Assembly (NCBI GenBank): GCA_900552465.1
Contig: URZO01000069.1
Coordinates: 1-23,778, forward strand
Direction of reading: 5' to 3'
DNA from: an uncultured Parabacteroides sp.
GTDB taxonomy: Bacteria; Bacteroidota; Bacteroidia; Bacteroidales; Tannerellaceae
Length of the DNA stretch: 23,778 bases
Shown here: piece by piece, positions 8,255-16,927 of the stretch
How the letters are laid out: each line of letters opens with the position of its first letter
Position numbering within the stretch: the first letter of the stretch is position 1
The notes under the pieces: model-generated
Seen by the model: the letters and a program-made list of their open reading frames with translations, nothing else
The model's database searches: none
What the model was told of the DNA's origin: nothing
Position numbers and translations under genes: made by a program

Positions 8255-9730
8255 CTATTCTCCACGACTGTAATTCGGAGCTTCCTGCGTGATCGCCACA
8301 TCGTGCGGGTGGCTTTCCAGCACACCGGCATTCGTGATACGCGTAAACCGGGCCGAATGCAGTTCGTCGATATTGTGCGCTCCGCAATACCCCATTCCGG
8401 CACGCAGGCCGCCTACCATCTGGTAGATCACTTCATACAGTGATCCTTTATACGGCACACGTGCAGCAATACCTTCGGGCACCAGCTTCTTCACATCGTC
8501 TTCTACATCCTGGAAATAACGGTCTTTCGAACCTTTCTGCATCGCTTCAAGCGAACCCATGCCACGATAAGACTTGAATTTACGTCCGTTGAAGATGATC
8601 GTTTCACCCGGCGACTCTTCCACGCCGGCCAGCAACGAACCCATCATAACTGATGATCCGCCGGCTGCAATAGCCTTCACGATATCACCGGAATAGCGCA
8701 AGCCACCGTCTGCAATCAACGGAACTCCCGTCCCCTTTAATGCTTTTGCCACATCATAAATGGCAGACAACTGCGGAACACCGACTCCGGCAATCACACG
8801 AGTCGTACAGATCGAACCCGGGCCGATCCCTACCTTCACGGCATCCGCCCCGGCTTCCACCAGATACCGGGCCGCATCGCCCGTGGCTATGTTACCCACA
8901 ACACAATCGATCTGCGGATACTGGGCTTTGATCTGTTTCAACACATCGACCACTCCTTTGGAATGTCCGTGGGCCGTATCGATCACCAACGCATCCGCAC
9001 CAGCCTCCACCAAAGCAGCCACCCGTTCAAACGTATTGAACGTAACGCCGACACCGGCTGCTACACGCAAACGGCCTTTTGAATCCTTGCAGGCAGTCGG
9101 TTTGTCTTTTGCTCTTGTTATATCTTTATAGGTAATCAGGCCGACCAGTTTGTTATGGTGGTCCACAACCGGCAGCTTCTCGATCTTATGCTGTTGCAGG
9201 ATGCTGGCTGCTGCTTCCAGGTCTGTCGACTGGTCAGCCACGATCAGATTCTCCTTCGTCATCACCTCATCGATCGAACGGTTCATGTCCCGCTCGAAAC
9301 GCAGGTCGCGGTTCGTCACGATGCCGACCAGGCAACCGGCTTCGTCGACAACAGGGATACCACCGATTTTATATTCCTTCATCATACCGAGGGCATCGCC
9401 TACGGTCTTGCCTCTCGTAATGGTGACAGGATCATAGATCATGCCGTTCTCGGCCCGTTTCACACTCTGGACCTGCTTGGCCTGTTCGGCTATCGTCATG
9501 TTCTTATGAATAACGCCGATACCGCCTTCGCGGGCAATCGCAATCGCCATCTTCGCTTCGGTAACCGTATCCATCGCGGCCGAAACCATCGGGATATTCA
9601 AAGAGATGTTACGGGAAAACTTCGTCGTAAGATCGACATTCCGGGGAAGGACTTCCGAATAGGCCGGAACCAACAATACATCGTCGAACGTCAACCCGTC
9701 CATCACCACTCTGTCTGTTATAAATGACAT
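8255..9730 (-). CDS. guaB: IMP dehydrogenase
   Basis: Cytoplasmic enzyme that oxidises IMP to XMP with NAD+, the committed step of GMP synthesis. The 491-residue protein has the full (beta/alpha)8 barrel with two inserted CBS domains at about 95-205. The catalytic loop GPGSICTTR places the active-site cysteine at 308. DGGLRYSGD (341-349) and the mobile-flap residues Arg404-Tyr405 are present, and it ends in YSRGE. It begins 26 nt after recQ with no visible promoter or terminator between them, so it is probably co-transcribed with recQ. A stem-loop follows the gene. Confidence 0.98.
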   Translation of the reverse strand: MSFITDRVVMDGLTFDDVLLVPAYSEVLPRNVDLTTKFSRNISLNIPMVSAAMDTVTEAKMAIAIAREGGIGVIHKNMTIAEQAKQVQSVKRAENGMIYDPVTITRGKTVGDALGMMKEYKIGGIPVVDEAGCLVGIVTNRDLRFERDMNRSIDEVMTKENLIVADQSTDLEAAASILQQHKIEKLPVVDHHNKLVGLITYKDITRAKDKPTACKDSKGRLRVAAGVGVTFNTFERVAALVEAGADALVIDTAHGHSKGVVDVLKQIKAQYPQIDCVVGNIATGDAARYLVEAGADAVKVGIGPGSICTTRVIAGVGVPQLSAIYDVAKALKGTGVPLIADGGLRYSGDIVKAIAAGGSSVMMGSLLAGVEESPGETIIFNGRKFKSYRGMGSLEAMQKGSKDRYFQDVEDDVKKLVPEGIAARVPYKGSLYEVIYQMVGGLRAGMGYCGAHNIDELHSARFTRITNAGVLESHPHDVAITQEAPNYSRGE

Positions 9731-9756
9731 AAACTTATACTTTAAATAGTTATTAA

Positions 9757-11937
9757 TCAGTTCGCCATTTCCGACAGGAACTTGATACGGACCAAACGGA
9801 TTTCTTCTTCGGTATAATCGCCACCTAATTCTTCTATGGCATCTTCCAGATCATCCGTTTCCGAATCCTTGAAGTACTCGTAAATATCTTCGATATGGTC
9901 TTCGTCCATCACATCGTTCAGGAAGTAGTCGATATTGATGCGGGTTCCGGAATAAACGATTGCTTCTATTTCGTCCAGCAGTTCGTTAAACTCCAGTCCG
10001 TTCGTCATCGCGATCTCATCCAATGCCACCTTGCGGTCGATGCGCTGGATGATCGAAACTTTCAGTTTGGACTTATTGGCAACCGTACGTACCCGAAGGT
10101 CTTCGGGACGTTCGATCTCGTTTTCTTCGACATGTTTCTTGATCAGCTCGACAAACTCCTTGCCATATCTTTTTGCCTTACCGGCACCGACTCCCGGAAT
10201 GTTCTGCAACTCATCCAATGTTACCGGATAAGTCGTAGCCATCGCTTCTAAAGACGGGTCCTGGAATATCACAAAAGGAGGAACCTCCAGGCGCTTCGAC
10301 AGTTTCTTACGCAAGTCCTTCATCATCGAATAAAGGATCGGATCGACAGCACAGGTAGCTCCGCCGCGTACCGGAACTTCTTCTTCCTCTTCGTCAAACT
10401 CGTTATCTTCCGTTATCTTGAAAGAGACCGCTTTCTTTATGAACTCCTTTCCTTTCTCCGTAATCTTCAGCAATCCGTAATTTTCAATGTCCTTAGCCAA
10501 ATATCCGGCGATCAGAGCCTGACGGATGACGGCGTTCCATGTTTTCTCTTCTTCATCCGAACCGGAGCCGAAGACTTCCAGTTCATTGTGTTTGTAAGAT
10601 TGAATTTCGGAGGTTTCGTTGCCAACCAACATGTTGACAATATATTCTGCCTTAAATTTCTCCTTTAACGTACCTATGACTTCCAGTACGGCGCTTAATA
10701 ATTCTTTTGCTTCCACTTTCTTTTTGGGGTTCAAACAATTATCACAATTTCCACAATTATCTTCCAGGTACTCTTCACCGAAGTAGTGCAACAATACTTT
10801 CCGGCGGCATACGGAAGTTTCGGCGTAAGCGGCAGTTTCCAGCAATAATTGCTTTCCGATCTCCTGCTCCGCAACCGGCTTCCCCTGCATGAACTTTTCC
10901 AACTTCTGCAAGTCTTTGTATGCATAGAATGCTATGCACTGCCCCTCGCCGCCATCACGGCCGGCACGTCCGGTTTCCTGGTAATATCCTTCGAGGCTTT
11001 TCGGTATATCGTAATGAATGACATAGCGTACATCCGGCTTATCGATTCCCATACCGAAAGCAATAGTCGCCACAATCACATCCGCTTTTTCCATCAGGAA
11101 GGCATCCTGATTGGACGAGCGTTGCTGCGAATCCATGCCGGCATGATAAGGCAACGCCTTAATACCATTTGCTTTCAATATATCGGCAAACTCTTCCACC
11201 TTTTTACGGCTCAGACAATAGATAATACCTGATTTACCTTCGTTGGACTTAATATATTTAATGATCTCACGGTCGATATTCGCCGTTTTCGGACGAATTT
11301 CATAATACAGATTAGAACGGTTGAAGGATGATTTGAAAACTGATGCATCGATCATTCCCAGGTTTTTCTGGATATCGTGCTGCACTTTCGGAGTAGCCGT
11401 AGCTGTCAAGGCAATCAACGGACGTTTGCCGATTTCGTTTATAATCGGACGGATACGACGGTATTCCGGACGGAAATCATGTCCCCATTCAGAAATACAA
11501 TGCGCCTCGTCCACAGCATAAAATGAAATATTGACCTGACGCAGAAATTCGACATTTTCGTCCTTTGTCAGAGACTCCGGTGCGACATAAAGCAGTTTGG
11601 TCCGGCCGCTTCTGATATCATCTTTCACCTGGTCTATGGCTGATTTATTCAGAGAAGAGTTGATAAAATGGGCAACCCCGTCTTCCTCGCTGAAATTACG
11701 CATGGCATCCACCTGGTTTTTCATCAGAGCGATCAAGGGAGAAATCACAATGGCCGTTCCCTGCATCATCAGAGAAGGCAATTGATAACACAAAGACTTT
11801 CCTCCTCCGGTCGGCATCAATACAAAGGTATCATTTCCTGCCAGCACATTTTCGATAATCGCTCTCTGGTTACCCTTAAAGGTACCAAAACCAAAATGTT
11901 TTTTGAGCGCCTCTGTCAAATTATCCTTCTTTGCCAT
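9757..11937 (-). CDS. recQ: ATP-dependent DNA helicase RecQ
   Basis: A 3'-5' superfamily 2 DNA helicase for recombination and replication-fork repair. The Walker A motif MPTGGGKS is at 41-48, DEAH at 143-146, SAT-like motif TATATP at 178-183, and the ETGRAGRDG motif VI at 321-329. Zinc-binding cysteines lie at 377, 395, 398 and 401, followed by a winged-helix RQC domain. An HRDC domain spans about 530-605. The protein continues for another 120 residues (helical, acidic at the end), which makes it 726 residues against about 610 in E. coli. Long RecQ proteins of this kind are, as I recall, usual in Bacteroidetes. It starts 27 nt after clpX. Confidence 0.96.
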   Translation of the reverse strand: MAKKDNLTEALKKHFGFGTFKGNQRAIIENVLAGNDTFVLMPTGGGKSLCYQLPSLMMQGTAIVISPLIALMKNQVDAMRNFSEEDGVAHFINSSLNKSAIDQVKDDIRSGRTKLLYVAPESLTKDENVEFLRQVNISFYAVDEAHCISEWGHDFRPEYRRIRPIINEIGKRPLIALTATATPKVQHDIQKNLGMIDASVFKSSFNRSNLYYEIRPKTANIDREIIKYIKSNEGKSGIIYCLSRKKVEEFADILKANGIKALPYHAGMDSQQRSSNQDAFLMEKADVIVATIAFGMGIDKPDVRYVIHYDIPKSLEGYYQETGRAGRDGGEGQCIAFYAYKDLQKLEKFMQGKPVAEQEIGKQLLLETAAYAETSVCRRKVLLHYFGEEYLEDNCGNCDNCLNPKKKVEAKELLSAVLEVIGTLKEKFKAEYIVNMLVGNETSEIQSYKHNELEVFGSGSDEEEKTWNAVIRQALIAGYLAKDIENYGLLKITEKGKEFIKKAVSFKITEDNEFDEEEEEVPVRGGATCAVDPILYSMMKDLRKKLSKRLEVPPFVIFQDPSLEAMATTYPVTLDELQNIPGVGAGKAKRYGKEFVELIKKHVEENEIERPEDLRVRTVANKSKLKVSIIQRIDRKVALDEIAMTNGLEFNELLDEIEAIVYSGTRINIDYFLNDVMDEDHIEDIYEYFKDSETDDLEDAIEELGGDYTEEEIRLVRIKFLSEMAN

Positions 11938-11964
11938 ACTAATTTATATTTTAAAAACCGCCGA

Positions 11965-13194
11965 TCAGACCACCTGCAGACGGTTTACGTCCGACTTTTC
12001 AAACTTATCTTTCGCATACTCCAATGTAACATGGAGTGTCTTCTTTTTTGCAGACGGCATACTATACATGGCATCCATCATCACAGCCTCTACAATGGAA
12101 CGCAGACCACGTGCTCCCAACTTAAATTCGAGTGCTTTATCGACAATAAATTCGAACACGTCCTCATCAAACGTCAGCTTTATACCATCCATATCGAACA
12201 ATTTGATGTATTGTTTGACAATCGAGTTCTTCGGCTCCGTCAGGATATTGCGAAGCGTACTTCTATCTAACGGATTCAGATACGTCAGGATAGGCAGACG
12301 ACCGATGATCTCAGGAATCAAACCAAACGACTTCAGATCGGTAGGCGTAATATATTTCAGCATATTGTTACGGTCAACCTGTGCTGTGTTTTCGCTTGCG
12401 GCGTATCCTACGACACGGGTATTCAAACGCTGGGCGATTTTCTTCTCTATTCCGTCGAAAGCGCCACCACATACAAACAGGATATTTTTGGTATCCACAG
12501 CAATCATTTTCTGTTCCGGATGCTTGCGTCCTCCCTGCGGCGGCACGTTCACGATGGAACCTTCCAGCAACTTCAGCAATCCCTGCTGTACGCCTTCACC
12601 ACTGACATCACGTGTAATGGAAGGATTATCGCTCTTACGGGCGATCTTATCTATTTCGTCGATAAATACGATACCGCGTTGCGCCGCATCCACATCATAA
12701 TCGGCGGCCTGCAACAAACGGGTCAAAATACTTTCTATATCCTCCCCTACATAACCGGCTTCCGTCAACACCGTTGCATCCACAATGGCAAAGGGAACAT
12801 GAAGCAATTTGGCGATCGTACGGGCCAGCAACGTTTTTCCGGTACCCGTAGCACCGACCATAATAATATTCGATTTCTCGATCTCGACATCATCCGATGT
12901 CACCTTCTGGATCAAGCGTTTATAGTGGTTATAAACGGCAACCGACAGGTAACGTTTGGCATCGTCCTGTCCTATCACATATTGGTCCAGAAAAGCCTTA
13001 ATATCTTCCGGCTTCGGCAGGTCTTCGCGGTTTAATCCGAAAGAGCTCTTTTTACCGGGCATTTGTTCTTTTACTATTTCGTACGCCTGCTGTGCACATT
13101 CATCGCAGATAGCACCGGAAATTCCGTTAATCAGCATATTAACGTCCCGGCTACTGCGCCCGCAAAACGTACAGCTATCGCCTGTTTTGGCCAT
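11965..13194 (-). CDS. clpX: ClpX, ATPase and unfoldase of the ClpXP protease
   Basis: An AAA+ unfoldase that recognises tagged or damaged proteins and feeds them to ClpP. The N-terminal zinc-binding domain has Cys8, Cys11, Cys30 and Cys33. Walker A GATGTGKT is at 114-121, the substrate-gripping pore loop GYVG at 147-150, Walker B IVFIDE at 175-180, and a C-terminal small domain carries the sensor-2 GARGLR. Length 409 is normal. It follows clpP by 52 nt, a gap that holds a 7-bp hairpin, and precedes recQ by 27 nt. Confidence 0.98.
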   Translation of the reverse strand: MAKTGDSCTFCGRSSRDVNMLINGISGAICDECAQQAYEIVKEQMPGKKSSFGLNREDLPKPEDIKAFLDQYVIGQDDAKRYLSVAVYNHYKRLIQKVTSDDVEIEKSNIIMVGATGTGKTLLARTIAKLLHVPFAIVDATVLTEAGYVGEDIESILTRLLQAADYDVDAAQRGIVFIDEIDKIARKSDNPSITRDVSGEGVQQGLLKLLEGSIVNVPPQGGRKHPEQKMIAVDTKNILFVCGGAFDGIEKKIAQRLNTRVVGYAASENTAQVDRNNMLKYITPTDLKSFGLIPEIIGRLPILTYLNPLDRSTLRNILTEPKNSIVKQYIKLFDMDGIKLTFDEDVFEFIVDKALEFKLGARGLRSIVEAVMMDAMYSMPSAKKKTLHVTLEYAKDKFEKSDVNRLQVV

Positions 13195-13214
13195 TCCGTA
13201 TTTGTTTTTTTAAA

Positions 13215-13235
13215 GGGCAAGCTGATATCTTGCCC
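13215..13235 (-). promoter_or_regulatory. 7-bp hairpin in the clpP-clpX gap
   Basis: GGGCAAG at 13215-13221 pairs perfectly with CTTGCCC at 13229-13235 around a 7-nt loop. On the clpP-clpX transcript it is followed by UUUAAAAAAAC rather than a U-tract, so a leaky attenuator, an mRNA processing site or a 3'-end stabiliser is more likely than a full terminator. Confidence 0.5.
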
Positions 13236-13246
13236 CCATATTAATA

Positions 13247-13912
13247 TTATTTGTTACGAACCAGAACCTTGTCTACCATACCGTAAGCCAACGCTTCCTC
13301 TGCCGTCATCCAGTAATCGCGGTCACTGTCGTGTTCCACCTTTTCATACGGCTGACCGGAATGGGTCGATATGATTGTATACAGTTCTTTCTTTACTTTC
13401 AGGATTTCACGGGCTGTGATCTCAATATCCGATGCCTGTCCCTGTGCACCTCCCAACGGTTGGTGAATCATCACGCGGGAATGGGGTAACGCCATACGTT
13501 TGCCTTTCGTTCCGGCAACCAGCAATACGGCGGCAAATGAAGCTGCCATACCCGTACAGATCGTCGAGACGTCACTGCTAATAAACTGCATGGTGTCATA
13601 AATGCCATATCCGGCATAAACGGAACCGCCCGGCGAATTGATATAGATCGAGATATCCTTACCCGGATCGCTTGAGTCCAGATACAACAATTGAGCCTGA
13701 ATTACATTGGCCGTATAATCGTCAACCTGTGTACCTAAAAATATGATACGGTCCATCATCAACCGTGAAAAAACGTCCATCTGAGCAACGTTCAATTGGC
13801 GCTCTTCGATAATCGTCGGAGAGATGTAGCTGCTGGTTATATTCATATAACTGTCCAGCGCGTTACTGCTCATCCCTAAATGCTTCGTTGCATACTTTCT
13901 GAAATCTTCCAT
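13247..13912 (-). CDS. clpP: ClpP, serine peptidase of the Clp protease
   Basis: The tetradecameric peptidase subunit that degrades proteins delivered by ClpX. The catalytic triad is visible: Ser125 in GMAAS (121-125), His150 in MIHQP, and Asp199 in the DSDRDYW stretch. The SPGGSV substrate-binding strand is at 93-98. The protein is 221 residues, with an N-terminal extension of about 30 residues before the conserved core, which may contain a propeptide. It is the first gene after the tig terminator and appears to have its own promoter at 13983-14015. Confidence 0.98.
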   Translation of the reverse strand: MEDFRKYATKHLGMSSNALDSYMNITSSYISPTIIEERQLNVAQMDVFSRLMMDRIIFLGTQVDDYTANVIQAQLLYLDSSDPGKDISIYINSPGGSVYAGYGIYDTMQFISSDVSTICTGMAASFAAVLLVAGTKGKRMALPHSRVMIHQPLGGAQGQASDIEITAREILKVKKELYTIISTHSGQPYEKVEHDSDRDYWMTAEEALAYGMVDKVLVRNK

Positions 13913-13982
13913 AATCTATAGTCTTATTTGTATTACCGAAAAGTCATAAAAAAAGGGATTCCCCTCTTACTTATCGGAAAAA

Positions 13983-14015
13983 CAAAGTTATAAATAAATT
14001 TCTGAAAGAAACAAC
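13983..14015 (-). promoter_or_regulatory. Probable clpP promoter
   Basis: The minus strand has TAACTTTG at 13983-13990, a perfect TAnnTTTG -7 element, and GTTG at 14012-14015 as a -33 element with a spacer of 21 bp. It lies between the tig terminator and the clpP ATG, giving a leader of roughly 60 nt. Confidence 0.45.
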
Positions 14016-14068
14016 TTATTTGCAATCCGGTAAGATATTTTTTCGAGAGAAAGCCCTTTTTCGAAGAA

Positions 14069-14095
14069 AAAAAGCAGCCGGAGCTGCCTTTTAGG
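14069..14095 (-). terminator. Intrinsic terminator of tig
   Basis: On the minus strand AAAAGGCAGC-TCCG-GCTGCTTTT forms a stem of about ten pairs (one G-U) with a UCCG tetraloop, followed by a run of T. It begins about 10 nt after the tig stop codon, a classic Rho-independent terminator. Confidence 0.85.
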
Positions 14096-14100
14096 GGATA

Positions 14101-15456
14101 TTATTCTTCAAAAAGTTTATTGAACTCGTCGGCTGTTACTTCTTTAGTATCCAGTTCAACCTGTTCTTTCAACCAACCTGCCAGTTTTTCTTCAACTGCG
14201 CGGTCGATGATATTCTGCAAGGTCTGTTTATTTTTTAAAATGTCTTTAGCGTAGTTAGCCAGCACGTCTTCTGGAACGGAAAGCATTCCGTACTGGGCGA
14301 ACTGAGCTTTAGCCACACGTTTAGCAAAGTCTTCGATATCGGCATCTTCAACTTTCAGACCGTTTTCTTTCACCAGATTTTCTTTGATCAGGTGATATTT
14401 CAGGTCTTCCACGATCTGCGGATATTCTTCGTCGATCTTTTCTTTTGTATTCTTTTCGTTTGCAACCAGCAACCAACGTTTCAGCAGGTCTTCGGCAAAA
14501 GCCAGTTCACCGGCTTTCTTAACCAAAATGTCGCGGGTATCGGTCAGGAACTTGAAGTCGCTCTGCGGAGTGAACTGTTCAGCCAATGCTTCGCGGATCT
14601 TGTTCTTAAATTCTTCTTCGCTGGTAACGACACCTTCTCCGAATACTTTGTCAAACAATTCCTGGTTCAGCTCTGCATTCTTGTGGCGAGTCACTTCCTT
14701 TATTTCGAAGCTAAAGTCACCTGTGATACCGGCAACAGCATCTTTCTCTACTTTCAGGAATGAAGCGATTTCAGCCTCTGCACCTTCATAAGCCTTGTTT
14801 GGATTGAACACCACTACCGTATTTTTCTTTGCACCCAGGAATTTGACCTTCTCAGCTTCATCCTTGATATACATCGGCATCAGGACTGCATCTTCAACAA
14901 CGATACCGCCTTCTTTCGGAGCACCGTTTTCCAGTTCGGCAACTGTACCTTTTATCAGGTCTTTTTCTTCTACATCGTCAACCTCGTCATAAGAACCGAA
15001 GTTAGCCTGATAAGCTTCAACCTGTTTGCCGATCATTTCGTCGTCGATCTTTACCTGATAGTAAGGAACTTTATCGTTCTTGGAAAGTTCGATCTTGATT
15101 TCCGGAGCTAAAGCAACATCAAAACAAAATTCAAACTCTTCCTGAGTATCGAAGTTTATTTCTTTCTGTTCAGTTTCGTTAGGCAGCGGTTCGCCCAAAA
15201 TGTTCAGTTTGTTTTCACGGATATAGCCGTACAGGTTTTCAGAAACCAATTTGTTGATTTCTTCCACCAACACATGCTTTCCATACATTTTCTTCACCAT
15301 ACCCATCGGCACCATACCCTTACGGAAACCCGGCACATTTGCTTTCTGACGGAAGCTGCGAAGGCTCTTTTCCACCTTATCAGCATAGTCAGCTTTCACT
15401 ATTTCTAATTTCACAATGCCTTTTGTGGCATCAATGTTTTTAAGCGAAATGTTCAT
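14101..15456 (-). CDS. tig: Trigger factor, ribosome-associated chaperone
   Basis: A cytoplasmic chaperone that binds the ribosome exit tunnel and shields nascent chains. The N-terminal ribosome-binding signature GFRKGMVP is at 43-50. The middle region (about 150-250), where the FKBP-type isomerase domain would lie, is divergent and shows no obvious FKBP active-site pattern, so chaperone activity without prolyl isomerisation is possible. The C-terminal helical arms fill the rest. Length 451 suits the family. It has its own promoter-like sequence and a good terminator, and is separate from clpP by 188 nt although the genes work together in protein quality control. Confidence 0.95.
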   Translation of the reverse strand: MNISLKNIDATKGIVKLEIVKADYADKVEKSLRSFRQKANVPGFRKGMVPMGMVKKMYGKHVLVEEINKLVSENLYGYIRENKLNILGEPLPNETEQKEINFDTQEEFEFCFDVALAPEIKIELSKNDKVPYYQVKIDDEMIGKQVEAYQANFGSYDEVDDVEEKDLIKGTVAELENGAPKEGGIVVEDAVLMPMYIKDEAEKVKFLGAKKNTVVVFNPNKAYEGAEAEIASFLKVEKDAVAGITGDFSFEIKEVTRHKNAELNQELFDKVFGEGVVTSEEEFKNKIREALAEQFTPQSDFKFLTDTRDILVKKAGELAFAEDLLKRWLLVANEKNTKEKIDEEYPQIVEDLKYHLIKENLVKENGLKVEDADIEDFAKRVAKAQFAQYGMLSVPEDVLANYAKDILKNKQTLQNIIDRAVEEKLAGWLKEQVELDTKEVTADEFNKLFEE

Positions 15457-15501
15457 TCTGAATGATTTATTTAATTAATAGTCTTGTTCGAATTTTAGGG
15501 T

Positions 15502-15534
15502 GCAAAATTAGACTTATTCTTTTAATCTCGCAAA
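15502..15534 (-). promoter_or_regulatory. tig promoter
   Basis: The minus strand has TAATTTTGC at 15502-15510 (matches -7 TAnnTTTG) and TTTG at 15531-15534 (exact -33 element), with a 20-bp spacer. This is one of the best Bacteroidetes promoter matches in the window, with a leader of about 40 nt before the tig ATG. The divergent gap (15457-15714) shows no equally good promoter for the RRM gene on the plus strand. Confidence 0.65.
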
Positions 15535-15714
15535 TTGTTTGCTTAATTTGTTATAACCGAGATGAATTTAGGAGCAATATTATTTTTTCGAGGCTAAAAT
15601 GTTGTTTATCTAAAATAAATGTATTCCTTTGTGATATGAAAGGGCAACCTGTTACGAAGTTCCGGTTTACTACTTTCATTAAGTAACTATTTTATTTTTT
15701 TAATTTCTATTTTT

Positions 15715-15957
15715 ATGAACATTTATGTTGGTAACCTGAACTATCGTGTTCGGGAAGATGATTTGAAACAAGTAATGGAAGAATACGGTACAGTTGATTC
15801 TGTAAAGATCATCAAAGACCGTGAAACCGGCAAATCAAAAGGTTTTGCTTTCGTTGAAATGCCCGACGATGCAGCAGCAAAGAAGGCTATCGAAGAATTA
15901 AATGAAGCCGAATACGAAGGCCGTCAAATGGTAGTAAAAGAGGCTCGTCCTAAATAA
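15715..15957 (+). CDS. Single-RRM RNA-binding protein
   Basis: An 80-residue protein that is almost entirely one RNA recognition motif: RNP2 IYVGNL at 3-8 and RNP1 KGFAFVEM at 42-49, with the usual beta-alpha-beta spacing. Small RRM proteins of this kind occur in several copies in Bacteroidales and are thought to act as RNA chaperones or post-transcriptional regulators, perhaps filling the role of Hfq or cold-shock proteins. The start is the ATG after a long T-rich tract. The gene is monocistronic, followed after 21 nt by a strong hairpin terminator. Confidence 0.95.
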   Translation: MNIYVGNLNYRVREDDLKQVMEEYGTVDSVKIIKDRETGKSKGFAFVEMPDDAAAKKAIEELNEAEYEGRQMVVKEARPK

Positions 15958-15978
15958 TTACTTTTTCGGAAAAAAATA

Positions 15979-16015
15979 AAAAACTTCTGCTTATCTTTGA
16001 GCAGAAGTTTTTTTT
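15979..16015 (+). terminator. Intrinsic terminator of the RRM gene
   Basis: AAAAACTTCTGCT (15979-15991) pairs perfectly with 16000-16012 around an 8-nt loop and runs into a T-tract. The A-rich left flank means it could also work on the other strand. The junction of stem and loop contains TATCTTTG (15992-15999), a perfect -7 element for the next gene. Confidence 0.9.
15992..15999 (+). promoter_or_regulatory. Possible -7 element for the CPBP protease gene inside the terminator loop
   Basis: TATCTTTG matches TAnnTTTG exactly and lies in the terminator loop. The predicted start (about 16006) would give a leader of roughly 22 nt to the ATG at 16028, or about 10 nt to the one at 16016. The -33 region is weak (TTTC, spacing too long), so this is tentative. 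Confidence 0.35.
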
Positions 16016-16927
16016 ATGTCCAAACATATGTTCTTAAAAGGTATATATGCCGGAAAACCGGCCTTCTTCCAATTATTCGTTTTACTCTTGCTGGTTTTGG
16101 CAGGGGCTATTTTCTCATCACTGATCGCGATGGGGATATTTTATATGGTATATGGCATTCATGCCGATATAATGCAATATCCCGACATGATGCGCCTTTT
16201 ACAATTATTATCGGCTATCGGAACTTTCCTGTTCCCAGCTGTTGCACTCGCCTGGACTTGCAGTAGCAATCCGAAAGAATATCTGTCGATCGGAGAAATA
16301 CCAACAGGACAAATCCTGTTGCTCACGCTACTCAGCGTCTTCCTGCTCTCTCCCACCATCAGCCTGACCGGGCTGTTGAATAAACAAATGGAACTGCCGT
16401 CTTTTATGGAGCCGGTAGAAAACTGGATGCGGGCACAGGAAAAAACGGCCGAAGAGCTGACACTGATGTTGCTGGCAGGAAAAGGGATCGTGACATTGCT
16501 GTTCAACCTGCTCGTCATCGCCGTTGCCGCCGGTATTACAGAAGAATTTCTTTTCAGGGGAGCTGTGCAGCGGGTGATCGGCGGATGGACACACAACCAT
16601 CATATTATCATCTGGAGCGCGGCTATTATCTTCAGCGCCTTCCACATGCAGTTTTTCGGTTTCCTGCCCCGTATGCTGTTAGGGGCTTACTTCGGTTACC
16701 TGCTCTACTGGAGCCGTAATATATGGATACCTGTCTTTGCTCATTTCACGAACAATGCCTTTGCCGTAATAGGTATGTCGGATGCCAAACTGAAAGATAA
16801 CGAATTCATCACCGGCGATATCTCCGCACAAAACCTGCTGCCTTACACCGTCGCAGCCATTATCTCATTGTTTCTGTTTTATGCCTGTGCGAAAAAGATC
16901 AAGCAGTTGACAGCACGAAAAAACTAA
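16016..16927 (+). CDS. CPBP (CaaX/Rce1-type) intramembrane metalloprotease
   Basis: A multi-pass membrane protein of 303 residues with the three CPBP signatures: EEFLFR (Glu176-Glu177, Arg181), FSAFH ending at His210, and HFTNN (His243, Asn247). These residues form the probable metal-dependent active site. Hydrophobic segments lie at about 16-47, 62-82, 97-117, 153-175, 198-230 and 278-292. The family includes CaaX prenyl proteases in eukaryotes and bacteriocin-processing or immunity proteins in bacteria; the substrate here is unknown. An ATG at 16028 (MFLKGIYAGKP) may be the true start, because the ATG at 16016 abuts the terminator T-tract and has no ribosome binding site. The stop interlocks with the lptB stop (CTAA). 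Confidence 0.92.
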   Translation: MSKHMFLKGIYAGKPAFFQLFVLLLLVLAGAIFSSLIAMGIFYMVYGIHADIMQYPDMMRLLQLLSAIGTFLFPAVALAWTCSSNPKEYLSIGEIPTGQILLLTLLSVFLLSPTISLTGLLNKQMELPSFMEPVENWMRAQEKTAEELTLMLLAGKGIVTLLFNLLVIAVAAGITEEFLFRGAVQRVIGGWTHNHHIIIWSAAIIFSAFHMQFFGFLPRMLLGAYFGYLLYWSRNIWIPVFAHFTNNAFAVIGMSDAKLKDNEFITGDISAQNLLPYTVAAIISLFLFYACAKKIKQLTARKN

